Source: CAVWXT01 sp963759115
GTDB taxonomy: Bacteria > Planctomycetota > Planctomycetia > Pirellulales > Thermoguttaceae
Reading direction: 5' to 3'
DNA: 64,000 bases
Assembly: GCA_963759115.1 (NCBI GenBank)
Contig: CAVWXT010000005.1
Location: 2,604,001-2,668,000, forward strand
The position numbers and the translations under genes are program-made. Below, in pieces: positions 1 through 9,410 of this stretch. The notes under the pieces are model-generated. The model worked only from the letters and a program-made list of their open reading frames with translations. It had not been told where the DNA came from and did not search any database. Positions within the stretch are counted from its first letter, which is position 1. Each line of letters starts with the position of its first letter.

Positions 1-1141
1 GCGCCTCGGCATAGCGGCGATTGACCTGTTCCGAAACCTCCGCCCGGCGATGAAGGTCTGCCACGCTCTTGCGCAACGGTCGCCATGCCTTCGCACCTTG
101 TGGATCGCCCTGGGCGGTGCGAAAAACACGAAACTGCTTCGGTTGGCTGATCGTGGTTTCAATCCGCAGGACCGAGCCAGCCTTGTCGTACGCCTTCACC
201 GTATTGCCTCCCAGATGATGTTTGATGCGGACGCCTTCATGTCGGCGGAGATTGGCGTCCACTTCGCCCTGGAAGGAGCGACGCTTGCTCATAAAACGCA
301 AGATGTCGTCGCAACTCAAGGCGGTCATCGCACCGCGAATCAACGGCCGATAGAGGGCCTGCAGGCTGGCCGGCGAATCGAAACAAACGTCGGTCGCCCA
401 TTCCGTCTGGAACGCCGTCCAGTACACCTCCGGGCCGTTCAACCGCTGTCGATAGCCGGGACACAACCGCGCCAGAACTCGGTCCAACGAGCGAATCCAG
501 CGATGGCATTGCATCCGGTTCATCAATTTTTGGGCGGAGTCGAAGTCTTCAATCCAGGGGAAACAGTTGTCGTGGCGGCGGTAGGTGATCCCCCGGCGAT
601 CCAAACGGCGGGCAAGCCACTCGCGCCCATTGATCCAGACTTGTACGCCGTAGGGCAACCAGGTCTGCAAGCGAGCGCCCATCAGGCCGAACTCGCCGTC
701 CAGCCAGTATTTGTAGAGGTGCAGGCATTTGGTCCGTTCCCGCCGCAGTTCGAGCCTCTTGTTTTGCCGGTTGCCGCGAATCCGGTAGGTGTCGCACGGC
801 TCCAGACACGTCAGTACGCAGACCAAGCCTTCGGATACGGGATTTTCCCGGAGAATGTCGCGGGCCAGTTCGTCTTTGCGAACGCCGGAGGCGCCAAGAT
901 AACGGATTGGTCGGCGGCGACGTTCCGCTTCCGCCAAGCAAGCGAGTTTCATCGCCTCACTGGTGGCCAACGCCCATTGCGAAAACTCGGTGAGCCGAAT
1001 CCCCATGTGCAACAACCACTTGAGCATGCCGTCAACGAACATAAACAACGGACAACAGCCCCGAAACACCAAGCGATCCCAACCTTTCAACACGCCAATG
1101 ACACGCGATGGGTCTTGTGCTAAAATCAGACTGTTCTTCAT
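1..1141 (-). CDS. Dispersed mobile-like protein of unknown family, 3' end cut by window edge
   Basis: An open frame read on the minus strand from ATG at 1141 runs off the left edge without a stop (about 380 residues visible). It begins MKNSLILAQDPSRVIGVLKG and contains the runs CLEPCDTYRIRGNRQNKRLE, LHLYKYWLDGEFGLMGARLQ, WINGREWLARRLDRRGITY and RIETTISQPKQFRVFRTAQG. From memory this pattern belongs to a family of about 400-450 residues found in many copies in Planctomycetes and Acidobacteria, usually annotated hypothetical or transposase-like; I cannot name a catalytic motif. An AAGGA ribosome site lies 5 nt before the ATG inside a strong hairpin. The long plus-strand ORF over the same bases is its antisense shadow. 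Mobile nature is inferred from dispersal, not from a seen catalytic triad. Confidence 0.6.
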   Translation of the reverse strand, partial: MKNSLILAQDPSRVIGVLKGWDRLVFRGCCPLFMFVDGMLKWLLHMGIRLTEFSQWALATSEAMKLACLAEAERRRRPIRYLGASGVRKDELARDILRENPVSEGLVCVLTCLEPCDTYRIRGNRQNKRLELRRERTKCLHLYKYWLDGEFGLMGARLQTWLPYGVQVWINGREWLARRLDRRGITYRRHDNCFPWIEDFDSAQKLMNRMQCHRWIRSLDRVLARLCPGYRQRLNGPEVYWTAFQTEWATDVCFDSPASLQALYRPLIRGAMTALSCDDILRFMSKRRSFQGEVDANLRRHEGVRIKHHLGGNTVKAYDKAGSVLRIETTISQPKQFRVFRTAQGDPQGAKAWRPLRKSVADLHRRAEVSEQVNRRYAEA

Positions 1142-1192
1142 GGGTATCCTTGCCTTTCAGTGCGGGTTTTGCCAAAAACCGCAAGGATACCC
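1142..1192. promoter_or_regulatory. Nested hairpin that buries the ribosome site of the minus-strand mobile-like gene
   Basis: GGGTATCCTTGC (1142-1153) pairs perfectly with GCAAGGATACCC (1181-1192), with a second inner stem GGTTTT/AAAACC. Read on the minus strand, the AAGGA ribosome site and the bases up to the ATG lie in the 3' arm. On the plus strand it is followed by six Ts, so it would also act as an intrinsic terminator. It could alternatively be an element terminal repeat. Confidence 0.6.
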
Positions 1193-1262
1193 TTTTTTAT
1201 CCCCCTTGGCTGCGGCTACGCCGCGCTAGGCTGTAGCATAACCTACGAAAGGATACGTAAGC

Positions 1263-3629
1263 ATGGATCAACCACTCTCCGCCGAACTCATGCGCAAGAT
1301 GGACGCCTACTGGCGGGCGGCCAACTACTTGTCGGTCGGCCAGATCTACCTCTACGACAACCCGCTCTTGAAGGAGCCGCTGCGGCGCGAGCACATCAAG
1401 CCGCGGCTGTTGGGCCACTGGGGCACCACGCCGGGGTTGAACTTCATCTACGTCCACCTGAACCGGGCGATCAAGCAGTTCGACCTGAACGCCATTTTCA
1501 TTACAGGGCCCGGCCACGGCGCCCCCGGCATCGTGGCCAACACCTACCTGGAAGGGACCTACAGCGAGCTCTATCCCAACGTCTCGCAGGACGAACAGGG
1601 CATCAAGCGGCTCTTTACCCAGTTCTCGTTTCCCGGCGGCATTCCCAGCCACACGGCCCCGGAGACGCCCGGCTCGATCCACGAGGGAGGCGAATTGGGC
1701 TACTCGCTGTCGCACGCCTACGGGGCCGCGCTCGATAACCCCGATCTGCTGGTGGCGTGCGTGGTCGGCGACGGCGAGGCGGAGACCGGTCCCTTGGCCA
1801 CCAGTTGGCATTCCAACAAGTTCCTGAACCCGGTCCACGACGGGGCCGTGCTGCCGATCCTGCACCTGAACGGATACAAGATTGCCGGACCCACGGTGCT
1901 GGCGCGGATCAGCCACGAGGAGTTGGACGAGCTCTTCCGCGGTTACGGATACACGCCGTACTTCGTCGAAGGCGACCAGCCCGAGGCGATGCACCAATTG
2001 ATGGCCGCCACGCTCGACAAGGCGATCGCCGAGATCAAGCAAATCCAGGCGACCGCGCGGGCCAAGGGGTTCACCAAGCGCCCGCTCTGGCCGATGATCG
2101 TTTTTCGCTCTCCCAAGGGCTGGACCGGGCCGAAGGAGGTCGACGGCAAGCCGGTTGAGGGCACCTTCCGTGCGCACCAGGTGCCGATGGGCGACATGGA
2201 TCGGCCCGAGCACATCAAGATTCTCTACGACTGGATGAAGGGCTACGAGCCGGAGAAACTATTTGACGCCCAAGGCCAGCTTCGTGCGGAGTTGGCCGAG
2301 TTGGCCCCCAAGGGCGCCCGCCGCATGGGCGCGAACCCGGTGGCCAACGGAGGGCTGCTGTTGAAGGAGCTGCGGCTGCCCGACTTCCGCGATTACGCCG
2401 TCAAAGTGCCCGCGCCCGGCGCGATCAAGGCCGAGGCGACCCGCGTGCAGGGCGATTTCATCCGCGACGTGCTCAAACTCAACGCCGAGAGCCGCAACTT
2501 CCGCGTCTTCAGCCCCGACGAGACGGCCTCGAACCGGTGGGCCGACTGCTTCGAGTACACCGACCGCACGTCGACCGCGGAGATCCTTCCCGGCGACGAC
2601 CACGTCGGGCCCGACGGCCGCGTGATGGAGATGCTCAGCGAGCACCAATGCCAGGGCTGGCTGGAAGGCTATCTCTTGACGGGCCGCCACGGTTTCTTCT
2701 CGTGCTACGAGGCGTTCATCCACATTATCGACGCCATGTTCAATCAGCACGCCAAGTGGCTCAAGACGATCCGCCGCATCCCCTGGCGGCGGCCCGTGGC
2801 CTCGCTGAACTACCTGTTGACCTCGCACGTGTGGCGGCAAGACCACAACGGCTTCAGCCACCAGGACCCCGGTTTCATCGACCACGTGGTCAACAAGAAG
2901 GCGGAAGTGATCCGCGTCTATCTGCCGCCCGACGCCAACACGCTGCTGAGCGTGACCGACCACTGCCTCCGCAGCCGCAACTACGTCAACGTGATCGTGG
3001 CCGGCAAGCAGCCGGAGTTCCAGTGGCTGGGCATGGACGACGCGATCAAGCACTGCACGGCGGGCATCGGCATCTGGCCGTGGGCCAGCAACGACCAGGG
3101 CTGCGAGCCGGACGTGGTGATGGCCTGCTGCGGCGACGTGCCCACCCTGGAAACCCTGGCCGCGGTGGATCTGCTGCGGCGCCACGTGCCCGACCTGAAG
3201 GTCCGCGTGATCAACGTTCTCGACTTGATGAAGCTCCAGCCGCCCAGCGAGCATCCGCACGGGCTGAGCGACAAGGACTTCGATTCGCTATTTACGACCG
3301 ACAAGCCGATCATCTTCGCGTTCCACGGCTATCCCTGGCTGATCCATCGCCTGGCCTACCGGCGCACGAATCACAAGAATCTCCACGTGCGCGGCTACAA
3401 GGAAGAAGGCTCGACGACGACGCCGTTCGACATGGTGGTGATGAACGATCTGGATCGGTACCACCTGGTGTGCGACGTGATCGACCGCGTGCCGCAGTTG
3501 GGCTGCAAGACGGCCTACGTGAAGCAGGCGATGCGCGACAAGCTGATCGAGCACAAGGTGTACATCGCCGAGCACGGCGAAGACATGCCGGAGGTGCAGG
3601 AGTGGAAATGGGGGGAAGAGCCGGGCTAG
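1263..3629 (+). CDS. xfp: Xylulose-5-phosphate/fructose-6-phosphate phosphoketolase
   Basis: A TPP-dependent cytosolic enzyme that cleaves xylulose-5-P (and usually fructose-6-P) with phosphate to acetyl-phosphate plus glyceraldehyde-3-P or erythrose-4-P. The 788-residue length is normal for the family. The N-terminal domain has the HWGTTPGLNFIYVHLNR and GPGHGAPGIVAN runs. The TPP/Mg motif GDGEAETGPLA is followed about 30 residues later by LHLNGYKI. The C-terminal domain contains LTGRHGFFSCYEAF and SHVWRQDHNGFSHQDPGF. An AAGGA ribosome site lies 9 nt before ATG 1263. It stands alone; no acetate kinase or transketolase gene is adjacent. The frame is intact. It suggests a bypass making acetyl-P from pentose or fructose phosphates. 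Confidence 0.96.
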   Translation: MDQPLSAELMRKMDAYWRAANYLSVGQIYLYDNPLLKEPLRREHIKPRLLGHWGTTPGLNFIYVHLNRAIKQFDLNAIFITGPGHGAPGIVANTYLEGTYSELYPNVSQDEQGIKRLFTQFSFPGGIPSHTAPETPGSIHEGGELGYSLSHAYGAALDNPDLLVACVVGDGEAETGPLATSWHSNKFLNPVHDGAVLPILHLNGYKIAGPTVLARISHEELDELFRGYGYTPYFVEGDQPEAMHQLMAATLDKAIAEIKQIQATARAKGFTKRPLWPMIVFRSPKGWTGPKEVDGKPVEGTFRAHQVPMGDMDRPEHIKILYDWMKGYEPEKLFDAQGQLRAELAELAPKGARRMGANPVANGGLLLKELRLPDFRDYAVKVPAPGAIKAEATRVQGDFIRDVLKLNAESRNFRVFSPDETASNRWADCFEYTDRTSTAEILPGDDHVGPDGRVMEMLSEHQCQGWLEGYLLTGRHGFFSCYEAFIHIIDAMFNQHAKWLKTIRRIPWRRPVASLNYLLTSHVWRQDHNGFSHQDPGFIDHVVNKKAEVIRVYLPPDANTLLSVTDHCLRSRNYVNVIVAGKQPEFQWLGMDDAIKHCTAGIGIWPWASNDQGCEPDVVMACCGDVPTLETLAAVDLLRRHVPDLKVRVINVLDLMKLQPPSEHPHGLSDKDFDSLFTTDKPIIFAFHGYPWLIHRLAYRRTNHKNLHVRGYKEEGSTTTPFDMVVMNDLDRYHLVCDVIDRVPQLGCKTAYVKQAMRDKLIEHKVYIAEHGEDMPEVQEWKWGEEPG

Positions 3630-3643
3630 GGTGGCAATTCCGT

Positions 3644-3709
3644 GTTTAGCAGCCGACGGAACGTCGGCCTTGGTTTTGCCGTTAGCCGCCGTGCCGGCGG
3701 CTGCTAAAC
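3644..3709. terminator. Hairpin-rich repeat after xfp
   Basis: GTTTAGCAGCCG (3644-3655) pairs with CGGCTGCTAAAC (3698-3709). Inside are two smaller stems, CCGACG-GAA-CGTCGG and GCCGCC-GTGCC-GGCGGC. It sits 15 bp after the xfp stop between convergent genes and has no T-run, so it is either a factor-assisted terminator or a dispersed palindromic repeat. Confidence 0.45.
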
Positions 3710-3804
3710 GCGCTGCATTCCTTTGCTAAGGATCAAAATGATCCATTTTGTCCCGCGAGCAGTCTAACCGGGACACCATCAATACGCGCGACACGCGTCG
3801 TTGA

Positions 3805-5711
3805 TCATTCGCCCGCCCGTACTGTACTGGCGACCGCAACCTTCGGCTGGGCAGCCGGCCGTTTCCAGGCGATCACGAGCCAGCCGTCGTGGGCCACGAC
3901 TTGGATCGGCTGCAACGTGCCCGCTGCCTTCCACTTGCCGGGCAGTTCGAGACCCGCGCCGACGATCTCCGGCTCGAAGATCTTGGCGAACCGCTTTTCC
4001 AGCAGTTTGCGAATCACTTGGCGCCGGGCGTCGATCTGTTTGCCCGGCACGAAATCGGGGGGAAACACCTGGATGTCGCCCTGCCGCACGGCTTTGAAGC
4101 CGCCGGGCGCCTTCTCGATCTTGTAGGCCGCCGAGACGTTCATCCCCGGATGAATGTCGTCGCCCTTATAGTAGCGGACGCCGTGAATCGCGATCTTGTA
4201 GCCGCCGTCGGCGAAGGTGACGGAGATGGGCTGCCGCGTGGCGAACGTGATGCCCCACGGCTTGCCGTCTTCGTCGCCTTTCATCTTGTCCGGGAGGTGG
4301 CCGAGCGTGTCGGTGACGGCCTTCTGCAACTTCTCTTCAAACACGGTGCGGCCGGCCAGGGCGTCGAAGGCCAGATTATTGACCATCGATTCGTGAATCC
4401 GCAGCGACATGTCGGCCCCTTCGATGACGGGCGGAGGATCGCCCGGCGCCGCCAGCTTGCCGCCGCCCGCTTGCAACCCGAGAATCGAGATCGCCCGCTG
4501 CGTAGTGCCAAAGCGAAGCTCTTGCGGAAAGAGCTTTCGCTCGGTGAAGGGGCGGTAGAACTTGTCGAGGTAGGATTGGTTGCGCGCTTGAGCGGTTCGG
4601 CGGTGCGCTCGTCGATTCGTTCGTCAAGCCGCTCTTCAGCATGTTGCGAGGCGATGCACTGGGCCTCGCCGACTTGCTTTCCGGCCCGCTTCCAGGCCAT
4701 CCGCTCGACGAAACGACGCCCCTTGTTCGATTGGATGTCGTGAATGTCGACCTGCGTCACGGCGTTGGCCGTGGCAGGGTAGGAAGACAGGCCGCTGGCG
4801 TCGACCCAAATGCGTTTGCGGGCGGCCAGGCCCGTGTTGCCGGTGCTGAAGATCGTCACGGGCCCATGGTAACCGACGTTCTCACTGGTGGTCTGTCCGA
4901 AGAAGATCGCGTCGAGCACGCCGAGGTTGGGATGCGGCGAGAGTTCCGTGTGGATCTGCCCCACGGTATGGGCCATGCCGTGGATGTCGGTGCCGAGGAT
5001 ACAGTCGCGGACCGGCATCGAGTCGTCGACCGACTCCGCAACGCCCGCCCCAATTACGTCCACCGATGCCTCTGCCCACAAGTTCGCATGGACGAAGTGG
5101 TACTGAATCGCGCGGACCAGTTCCGGGGCCTGCCTGGCCCGCTCCAGGAAACGCACCGACTCGCTGATTGTCAGGGCGTCCTCGGTGGTCGGACTGGATA
5201 CGTAGGTCTCCAGGCTGCCGGCCAGCTTGTCCATGGTCGCCTCGTAGTCCGTGCGAATCTTGGGATTATCGACCGCCGCGGACGTGGCCAGGAAGTTCTG
5301 GAGGGTCTGCTGAACATCGAGGAACCACACCAGGTCCAACCCTTCGTGGCCGGCGATATAACGGGAACGGATGCGGCCGAGCACGGCCAGGTCTGGGCCC
5401 TCCGGGCGTCGAAGCTCGTCCTGCAACGCGGCCAGTTCGAGGTACTTCCGCCAATTCTCGCCGTTGGGACCTGCCAGCGACAGGCGCTGATTCAGCCGGT
5501 CCAGGGCCTCGATCAGCGCGGTTTTGGCCTGATCGACATCATTTCTGGTGAGCGGGCGAAACTCCGACCGGGCCTTCCGGCAGGCCGCCGGCAGGTTCTT
5601 CACTGACGGAATCGCCGGGCGGGACCCGTCGTCAGCGATGCAAATGCTGATAGTGAAACACGTTGCGAAAGTAGCGGCCGTCAAGACAAGACAAACCATC
5701 CTGGACTTCAT
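3805..5711 (-). CDS. Secreted hypothetical protein, one internal frameshift
   Basis: I do not recognise the family. ATG 5711 has a GGGAGG ribosome site and starts a signal peptide (MKSRMVCLVLTAATFATCF, then cleavage near CIADD), so the protein is exported. The first part (about 370 residues) is helical and has DIHGMAHTVGQIHTELSPHP, GYHGPVTIFS and a link rich in Glu/Arg. Near 4586 the frame moves by one base: reading on gives the run NQSYLDKFYRPFTERKLFPQ and then a beta-rich C-terminal domain ending at 3805 (ISVTFADGGYKIAIHGVRYY, IQVVAHDGWLVIAWKRP). One missing base in CGCGCAACC restores a single protein of about 635 residues. It is convergent with xfp. Function is unknown. Confidence 0.6.
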
Positions 5712-5881
5712 ACGCACGCCCTCCCTGTTCACGGAACTGAGTAGTTACATCGGGTTATAGACCGCAGATTGCCCAGTCTGCCATAATCGGGCACTTCGCG
5801 CCCGCACAAACGTTCAAGTTTGCGTAGCTTATCAACTATAGCGATCCACAACAACGGGACTTTGGTGAAGGAGTTGCGACT

Positions 5882-6811
5882 TTGAGATACGCCAACTCAC
5901 GTTTAGCCGTGTTGATTTGTGGGGCCACAATGGTAATGGTTCTGAGTCGGACGCCCGTCATTGCGGCGACGGACTCCGTGCCGGGCACAGGCCTCGACCG
6001 CGCCATCGAAAGTCCGCCGCCCGAGATCGAGTGGTCGAACAAGTACGCCGAGGCCATGACGGCGGCCGAGGACCAGAACAAAATGATGCTGGTCTACTTT
6101 TGCGACGATTGCGCCGACGGGACGTGCAACCGCTTTAAGGCAGAAACTCTCAGCGATCCGACCGTGCGGCGCAAGCTTCAGGACTACGTGTGCGTGCAAC
6201 TCCCGCTGGACGCCAAGATCACCGCGGGCGGCAAGCCGGTGACGCTGCTCGAACACGGGGCATTTCACGAGATGCTCGGCCGGCCGGGCATTGCGATTGT
6301 CGATTTCCGCAGCACCGACGCCAAACTGCGCGGCGCGGTGGTCAGCACGTTTCCGATCACGGAAAAGCTGTGGTACACGCCGGAGCGGATGGCGGTGATC
6401 CTTGACCTGCCGCCGGGCACGCTGACCCAGCGAACGCTGATCTACGCGGTGCGGATCCATCCCGACAAGCCGGCCAGCACCAGCGGCGAACTCGATGCCA
6501 ACCTGCTCGAGGAGGCCGAAAGCCACTCGGAATACCAGGCGCGAATCCGATTGCAGGGGCACCATTTTTGGGAGTCGCGGTTCCATCGCATCGTCGCCCG
6601 GCTGCCGGGAGGATTGAGCGCCCGCGAGGTGTGCGCCGAGAGTTGGCCGGGCGAGAACCTGGTCGAGGCGGCCATCGAGTGCGTCCGCTGCTGGCGGCTT
6701 TCCGACGGGCATTGGAGCGCCGTCCGGGCGGCCAGCCGCTTCTTCGGCTATGACATGAAACGCGGCAGCAACGGCGTGTGGTATGCCACGGGCATCTTCG
6801 GGATGAAGTAG
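5882..6811 (+). CDS. Exported thioredoxin-fold-like protein
   Basis: It starts at TTG 5882 with GAAGGAG about 9 nt upstream; no earlier in-frame ATG fits. A signal peptide (hydrophobic run LAVLICGATMVMVLS, cleavage near VIAA) precedes a thioredoxin-like segment at about residues 55-150: AMTAAEDQNKMMLVYFCDDC, then FKAETLSDPTVRRKLQDYV. The Cys pattern CDDCADGTC is not the redox CXXC, so a thiol oxidoreductase role is doubtful. The C-terminal half (about 170-309) has repeated His/Trp (GHHFWESRFHRIVARLP, DGHWSAVRAASRFFGYDMK), resembling secreted planctomycete proteins with a CAP/SCP-like ending, but this is inference. It is divergent from the gene ending at 5711 and convergent with the acyltransferase. 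Confidence 0.6.
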   Translation: MRYANSRLAVLICGATMVMVLSRTPVIAATDSVPGTGLDRAIESPPPEIEWSNKYAEAMTAAEDQNKMMLVYFCDDCADGTCNRFKAETLSDPTVRRKLQDYVCVQLPLDAKITAGGKPVTLLEHGAFHEMLGRPGIAIVDFRSTDAKLRGAVVSTFPITEKLWYTPERMAVILDLPPGTLTQRTLIYAVRIHPDKPASTSGELDANLLEEAESHSEYQARIRLQGHHFWESRFHRIVARLPGGLSAREVCAESWPGENLVEAAIECVRCWRLSDGHWSAVRAASRFFGYDMKRGSNGVWYATGIFGMK

Positions 6812-6817
6812 AGCGAT

Positions 6818-7970
6818 CTACAGCCGCAAGAACATCCGACCGCGGTAGAGGACGTACAGGAACAGCCACTCCACCACCAGGCCGGCGGAGGGCAGCAGTG
6901 CCTTGTGAATGGGAGCATGGCCGAAGAGCAATTTCCCGGCGGCCCCGAAATCGACGAACCGGCACGCCATGTAGATGGTAATGGCGTTGGCGCCGATCAC
7001 GACGAAGAAGAAGGCCCATTTCCGCCAGCCCCACACGTCGATGACCAGGTAAAAGAGCCCCAGCAGCAGCAGGCTCCAGCCGGCGGTCCACAGGACGAAG
7101 GAACTGGTCCAGAGGTTCTTGTTGAAGGGGAACGACAGGTTCCAGAGGGCGCCGAAGCCCAAGCAGATTCCGCCCGCAATCAGCAGCGCCGCGGCCTTCA
7201 TGCTCCCTCCGCGATGCAACTGGCGGAGCCATTGCCCGGCCAGCACTCCCAACAGCGCGGTGGCGATGGCCGGGATCGTTGAGAAGAGCCCCTCGGGGTT
7301 CTCGATCGATGCGATACAGCTTGCCCGGCAACAGGGAGCGGTCGATATAATCGGCCAGGGTCTTGCCCGGCTCAAGGTTTCCCGCGCCGAAGTCGGGCGC
7401 CGGGATCCACATCATGGCGGCCCAATAGCCGAGCAAGAGGATGACGATGCCGGCCACGCGGCCGCGGGTTGACGTGTGCAACGTAATGAGCGCGGCGAAG
7501 AAATAGGCCAGGCCGATCCGCCCCAGCACGCTGGGGTAGCGCAGGTTCGAGGTGAACCCATCGACCAGCAATCCCTGGTAGATCAGTCCCATCAGCACCA
7601 GCAGCACCGCCCGGCGGAGGATTTTCCAGTGCAGCCGGCCCATGCCTTCTCCGCGTTCGAGATGCTTGGAGAACGAGTAGGGCATGGCCACGCCAGCCAA
7701 GAAAATGAACAGCGGGAAAATCAGATCGTAGAACGTGAATCCGTTCCAATCGGGATGCTCCATCTGCGCGGCAAGCTTGACGAACCAGGGCGGGGTCTCG
7801 CCGCGGGCGATGATCTTGGCCAGACCGAGCACCAAACCGCTCCCGCCCACGATCCAGAACATGTCGAAACCGCGCAAGGCGTCCAGCGACAACAGGCGTT
7901 CGCCGCCGGGTTGCGATGCCTTTGGGGACAGCGTGGCCCGATCGGGATTGGTCCATGGGGCGGTGGCCAT
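6818..7970 (-). CDS. Membrane acyltransferase, HGSNAT/DUF5009-like (copy 2), frameshifted
   Basis: A multi-pass inner-membrane protein of the family of human heparan-alpha-glucosaminide N-acetyltransferase (often labelled DUF5009 or YeiB-like). It starts at 7970 with the hallmark RLLSLDALRGFDMFWIVGG, then FYDLIFPLFIFLAGVAMPYS, and ends with the run LLLLGLFYLVIDVWGWRKWA and a final membrane helix. About ten hydrophobic helices are visible. Near 7305 the frame shifts by one base between GKLYRID and ENPEGLFSTIPAIATALLGV; both sides match the intact upstream paralogue. It lies 40 bp downstream of that paralogue and is probably co-transcribed. The acyl acceptor in bacteria is not known; an envelope polysaccharide is a reasonable guess. 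Confidence 0.78.
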
Positions 7971-8010
7971 GCGGAACGACTCCCGGTGAATTTGGACGCA
8001 GACTGGCCGA

Positions 8011-9180
8011 CTACAGCCGCAGGAAGATTCGGTTGCGATAGAGGACGTAGAAGAAGAGCCATTCGACGGCAATCGTGGCCAGCGGCAACAACACGAGCTT
8101 GTGTACGGGCGCGCGGCCGAAAAGCAACTGCCCCACGGCGCCGAAATCGACCCCGAACTCCTTTAAGGCATAGATCGTGATGGCATTCATGCCGATCACC
8201 ACGAAGAAGAAGGCCCATTTTCGCCAGCCCCACACGTCGATCAGCAGGTAGAAGAGCCCCAGCAGCAACAGGCTCCAGCCGCCGGTCCAAAGGACGAAGG
8301 AGCTGGTCCAGAGGTTCTTTTGGATCGGGAACCACATGTTCCAGAGGAGCGCCAGATCGAGAGAGACCAAGCCCGCCATCAGCAGCGCGGCGGCCTTGAC
8401 GTGCCCGTTGCGGCGCGACTCGCGCAGCCATTGTCCGGCCAAGACGCCGATCAGCGCCGTGGCCACGGCCGGGATCGTGGAGGTTGGTCCCTCCGGGTCG
8501 CGATTGTCGTGGATGAGCTTGCCCGGCGTCACGGCGCGGTCAACGTAATCGGTTAAGGTTGCGCCCGGCGTGCCCAGTTGTCCCGCGCCATAGACGGGAA
8601 TGGGGATGTACGTCAAAGCGGCCCAGTATCCCAGCAGAATGACGATGATCCAGGCGACGCGGCCGCGGACCGACGTGTGCAGCGTGATGATGGCCGCACA
8701 GAAGTAGGCCAGGCCGATCTTCTCCAGCACGCTGACGTAACGAAGCTCCGTGAAATCGAACAGCAGCAGCTTATTGGTGCAGATCATTCCCAGCAGCACC
8801 AGCAGCACGGTGCGGCGAACGATCCTCCAATACAGCCGGCCCTTGCTTTCGCCGCGCTCGATGCGTTTGGACAACGAAAACGGCAGGGCCACGCCGACCA
8901 AAAAAATGAAGAGCGGGAAGATCAGGTCGTAGAACGAGTAACCGCTCCATTCCGGGTGCGTCAGTTGGGTAGTAAGCTGCCGAACGTGCTCCCGGGTGAG
9001 GAACCAGTGTTTGTTGGCGAACAAGGCAGCCAGGCCCAACAGCAGCGGCTTGCCACCGGTGATGATGAACATGTCGAAGCCGCGCAAGGCATCGAGCGAC
9101 ATCAAACGATCGCTGGCGGTCGGCGGGGCGAACGAGGGCAGCGGGGAGGGGACGGGAGCCGTCGATGTGTGGGTAGGCAT
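8011..9180 (-). CDS. Membrane acyltransferase, HGSNAT/DUF5009-like (copy 1)
   Basis: 389 residues, intact. It has the family signature DRLMSLDALRGFDMFIITGG, followed by EWSGYSFYDLIFPLFIFLVG and the loop RDPEGPTSTIPAVATALIGV. The C-terminal run WGWRKWAFFFVVIGMNAITI is nearly identical to copy 2. About ten membrane segments are visible. ATG 9180 begins a short polar lead. Together with the gene at 6818-7970 it forms a tandem duplication, probably one transcript starting upstream of 9180. Family knowledge: HGSNAT moves acetyl groups from cytosolic acetyl-CoA across a membrane to amino sugars. Its role here is inferred only from the fold. Confidence 0.82.
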   Translation of the reverse strand: MPTHTSTAPVPSPLPSFAPPTASDRLMSLDALRGFDMFIITGGKPLLLGLAALFANKHWFLTREHVRQLTTQLTHPEWSGYSFYDLIFPLFIFLVGVALPFSLSKRIERGESKGRLYWRIVRRTVLLVLLGMICTNKLLLFDFTELRYVSVLEKIGLAYFCAAIITLHTSVRGRVAWIIVILLGYWAALTYIPIPVYGAGQLGTPGATLTDYVDRAVTPGKLIHDNRDPEGPTSTIPAVATALIGVLAGQWLRESRRNGHVKAAALLMAGLVSLDLALLWNMWFPIQKNLWTSSFVLWTGGWSLLLLGLFYLLIDVWGWRKWAFFFVVIGMNAITIYALKEFGVDFGAVGQLLFGRAPVHKLVLLPLATIAVEWLFFYVLYRNRIFLRL

Positions 9181-9343
9181 GCTGATGCCCTCGGGAGGCG
9201 GAGCGTCTCAATTCGTGATTATCGTGGATCGGCGGCGGCTCGGCAAGCGTGCGAGCCCCCGTGGCCGAAACATTTCCCCCCGCTGGTCGGGAAATGCGAG
9301 TCGCGCGGGGGCGTACAATCCAGGGCCGATCAGTTTTTCGCTG

Positions 9344-9410
9344 TAGGAGGCGACTCCAGTCGCCGATTGCCCGAAATCAGCCGCAAATCGGCGACTGGAG
9401 TCGCCTCCTA
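9344..9410. repeat. Perfect 25-bp inverted repeat (GGAGGCGACTCCAGTCGCC family)
   Basis: The 25-base arm at 9344-9368 (TAGGAGGCGACTCCAGTCGC then CGATT) is the exact reverse complement of 9386-9410. The 17-base loop is unrelated. The same arm core recurs as an inverted pair at 48510-48580, and a fragment (TCGGCGACTCTAGTCG) lies at about 14315. It is a dispersed palindromic repeat that may double as a terminator. A group II intron starts at the very next base. Confidence 0.85.

Noticed and set aside
50..1123. 357-residue plus-strand ORF
   Set aside because: It is antisense to the minus-strand mobile-like gene, which has the ribosome site, start and family-like composition.
2259..3260. 333-residue minus-strand ORF within xfp
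   Set aside because: Shadow of the intact phosphoketolase frame; Val/His/Asp-rich composition is typical of antisense high-GC frames.
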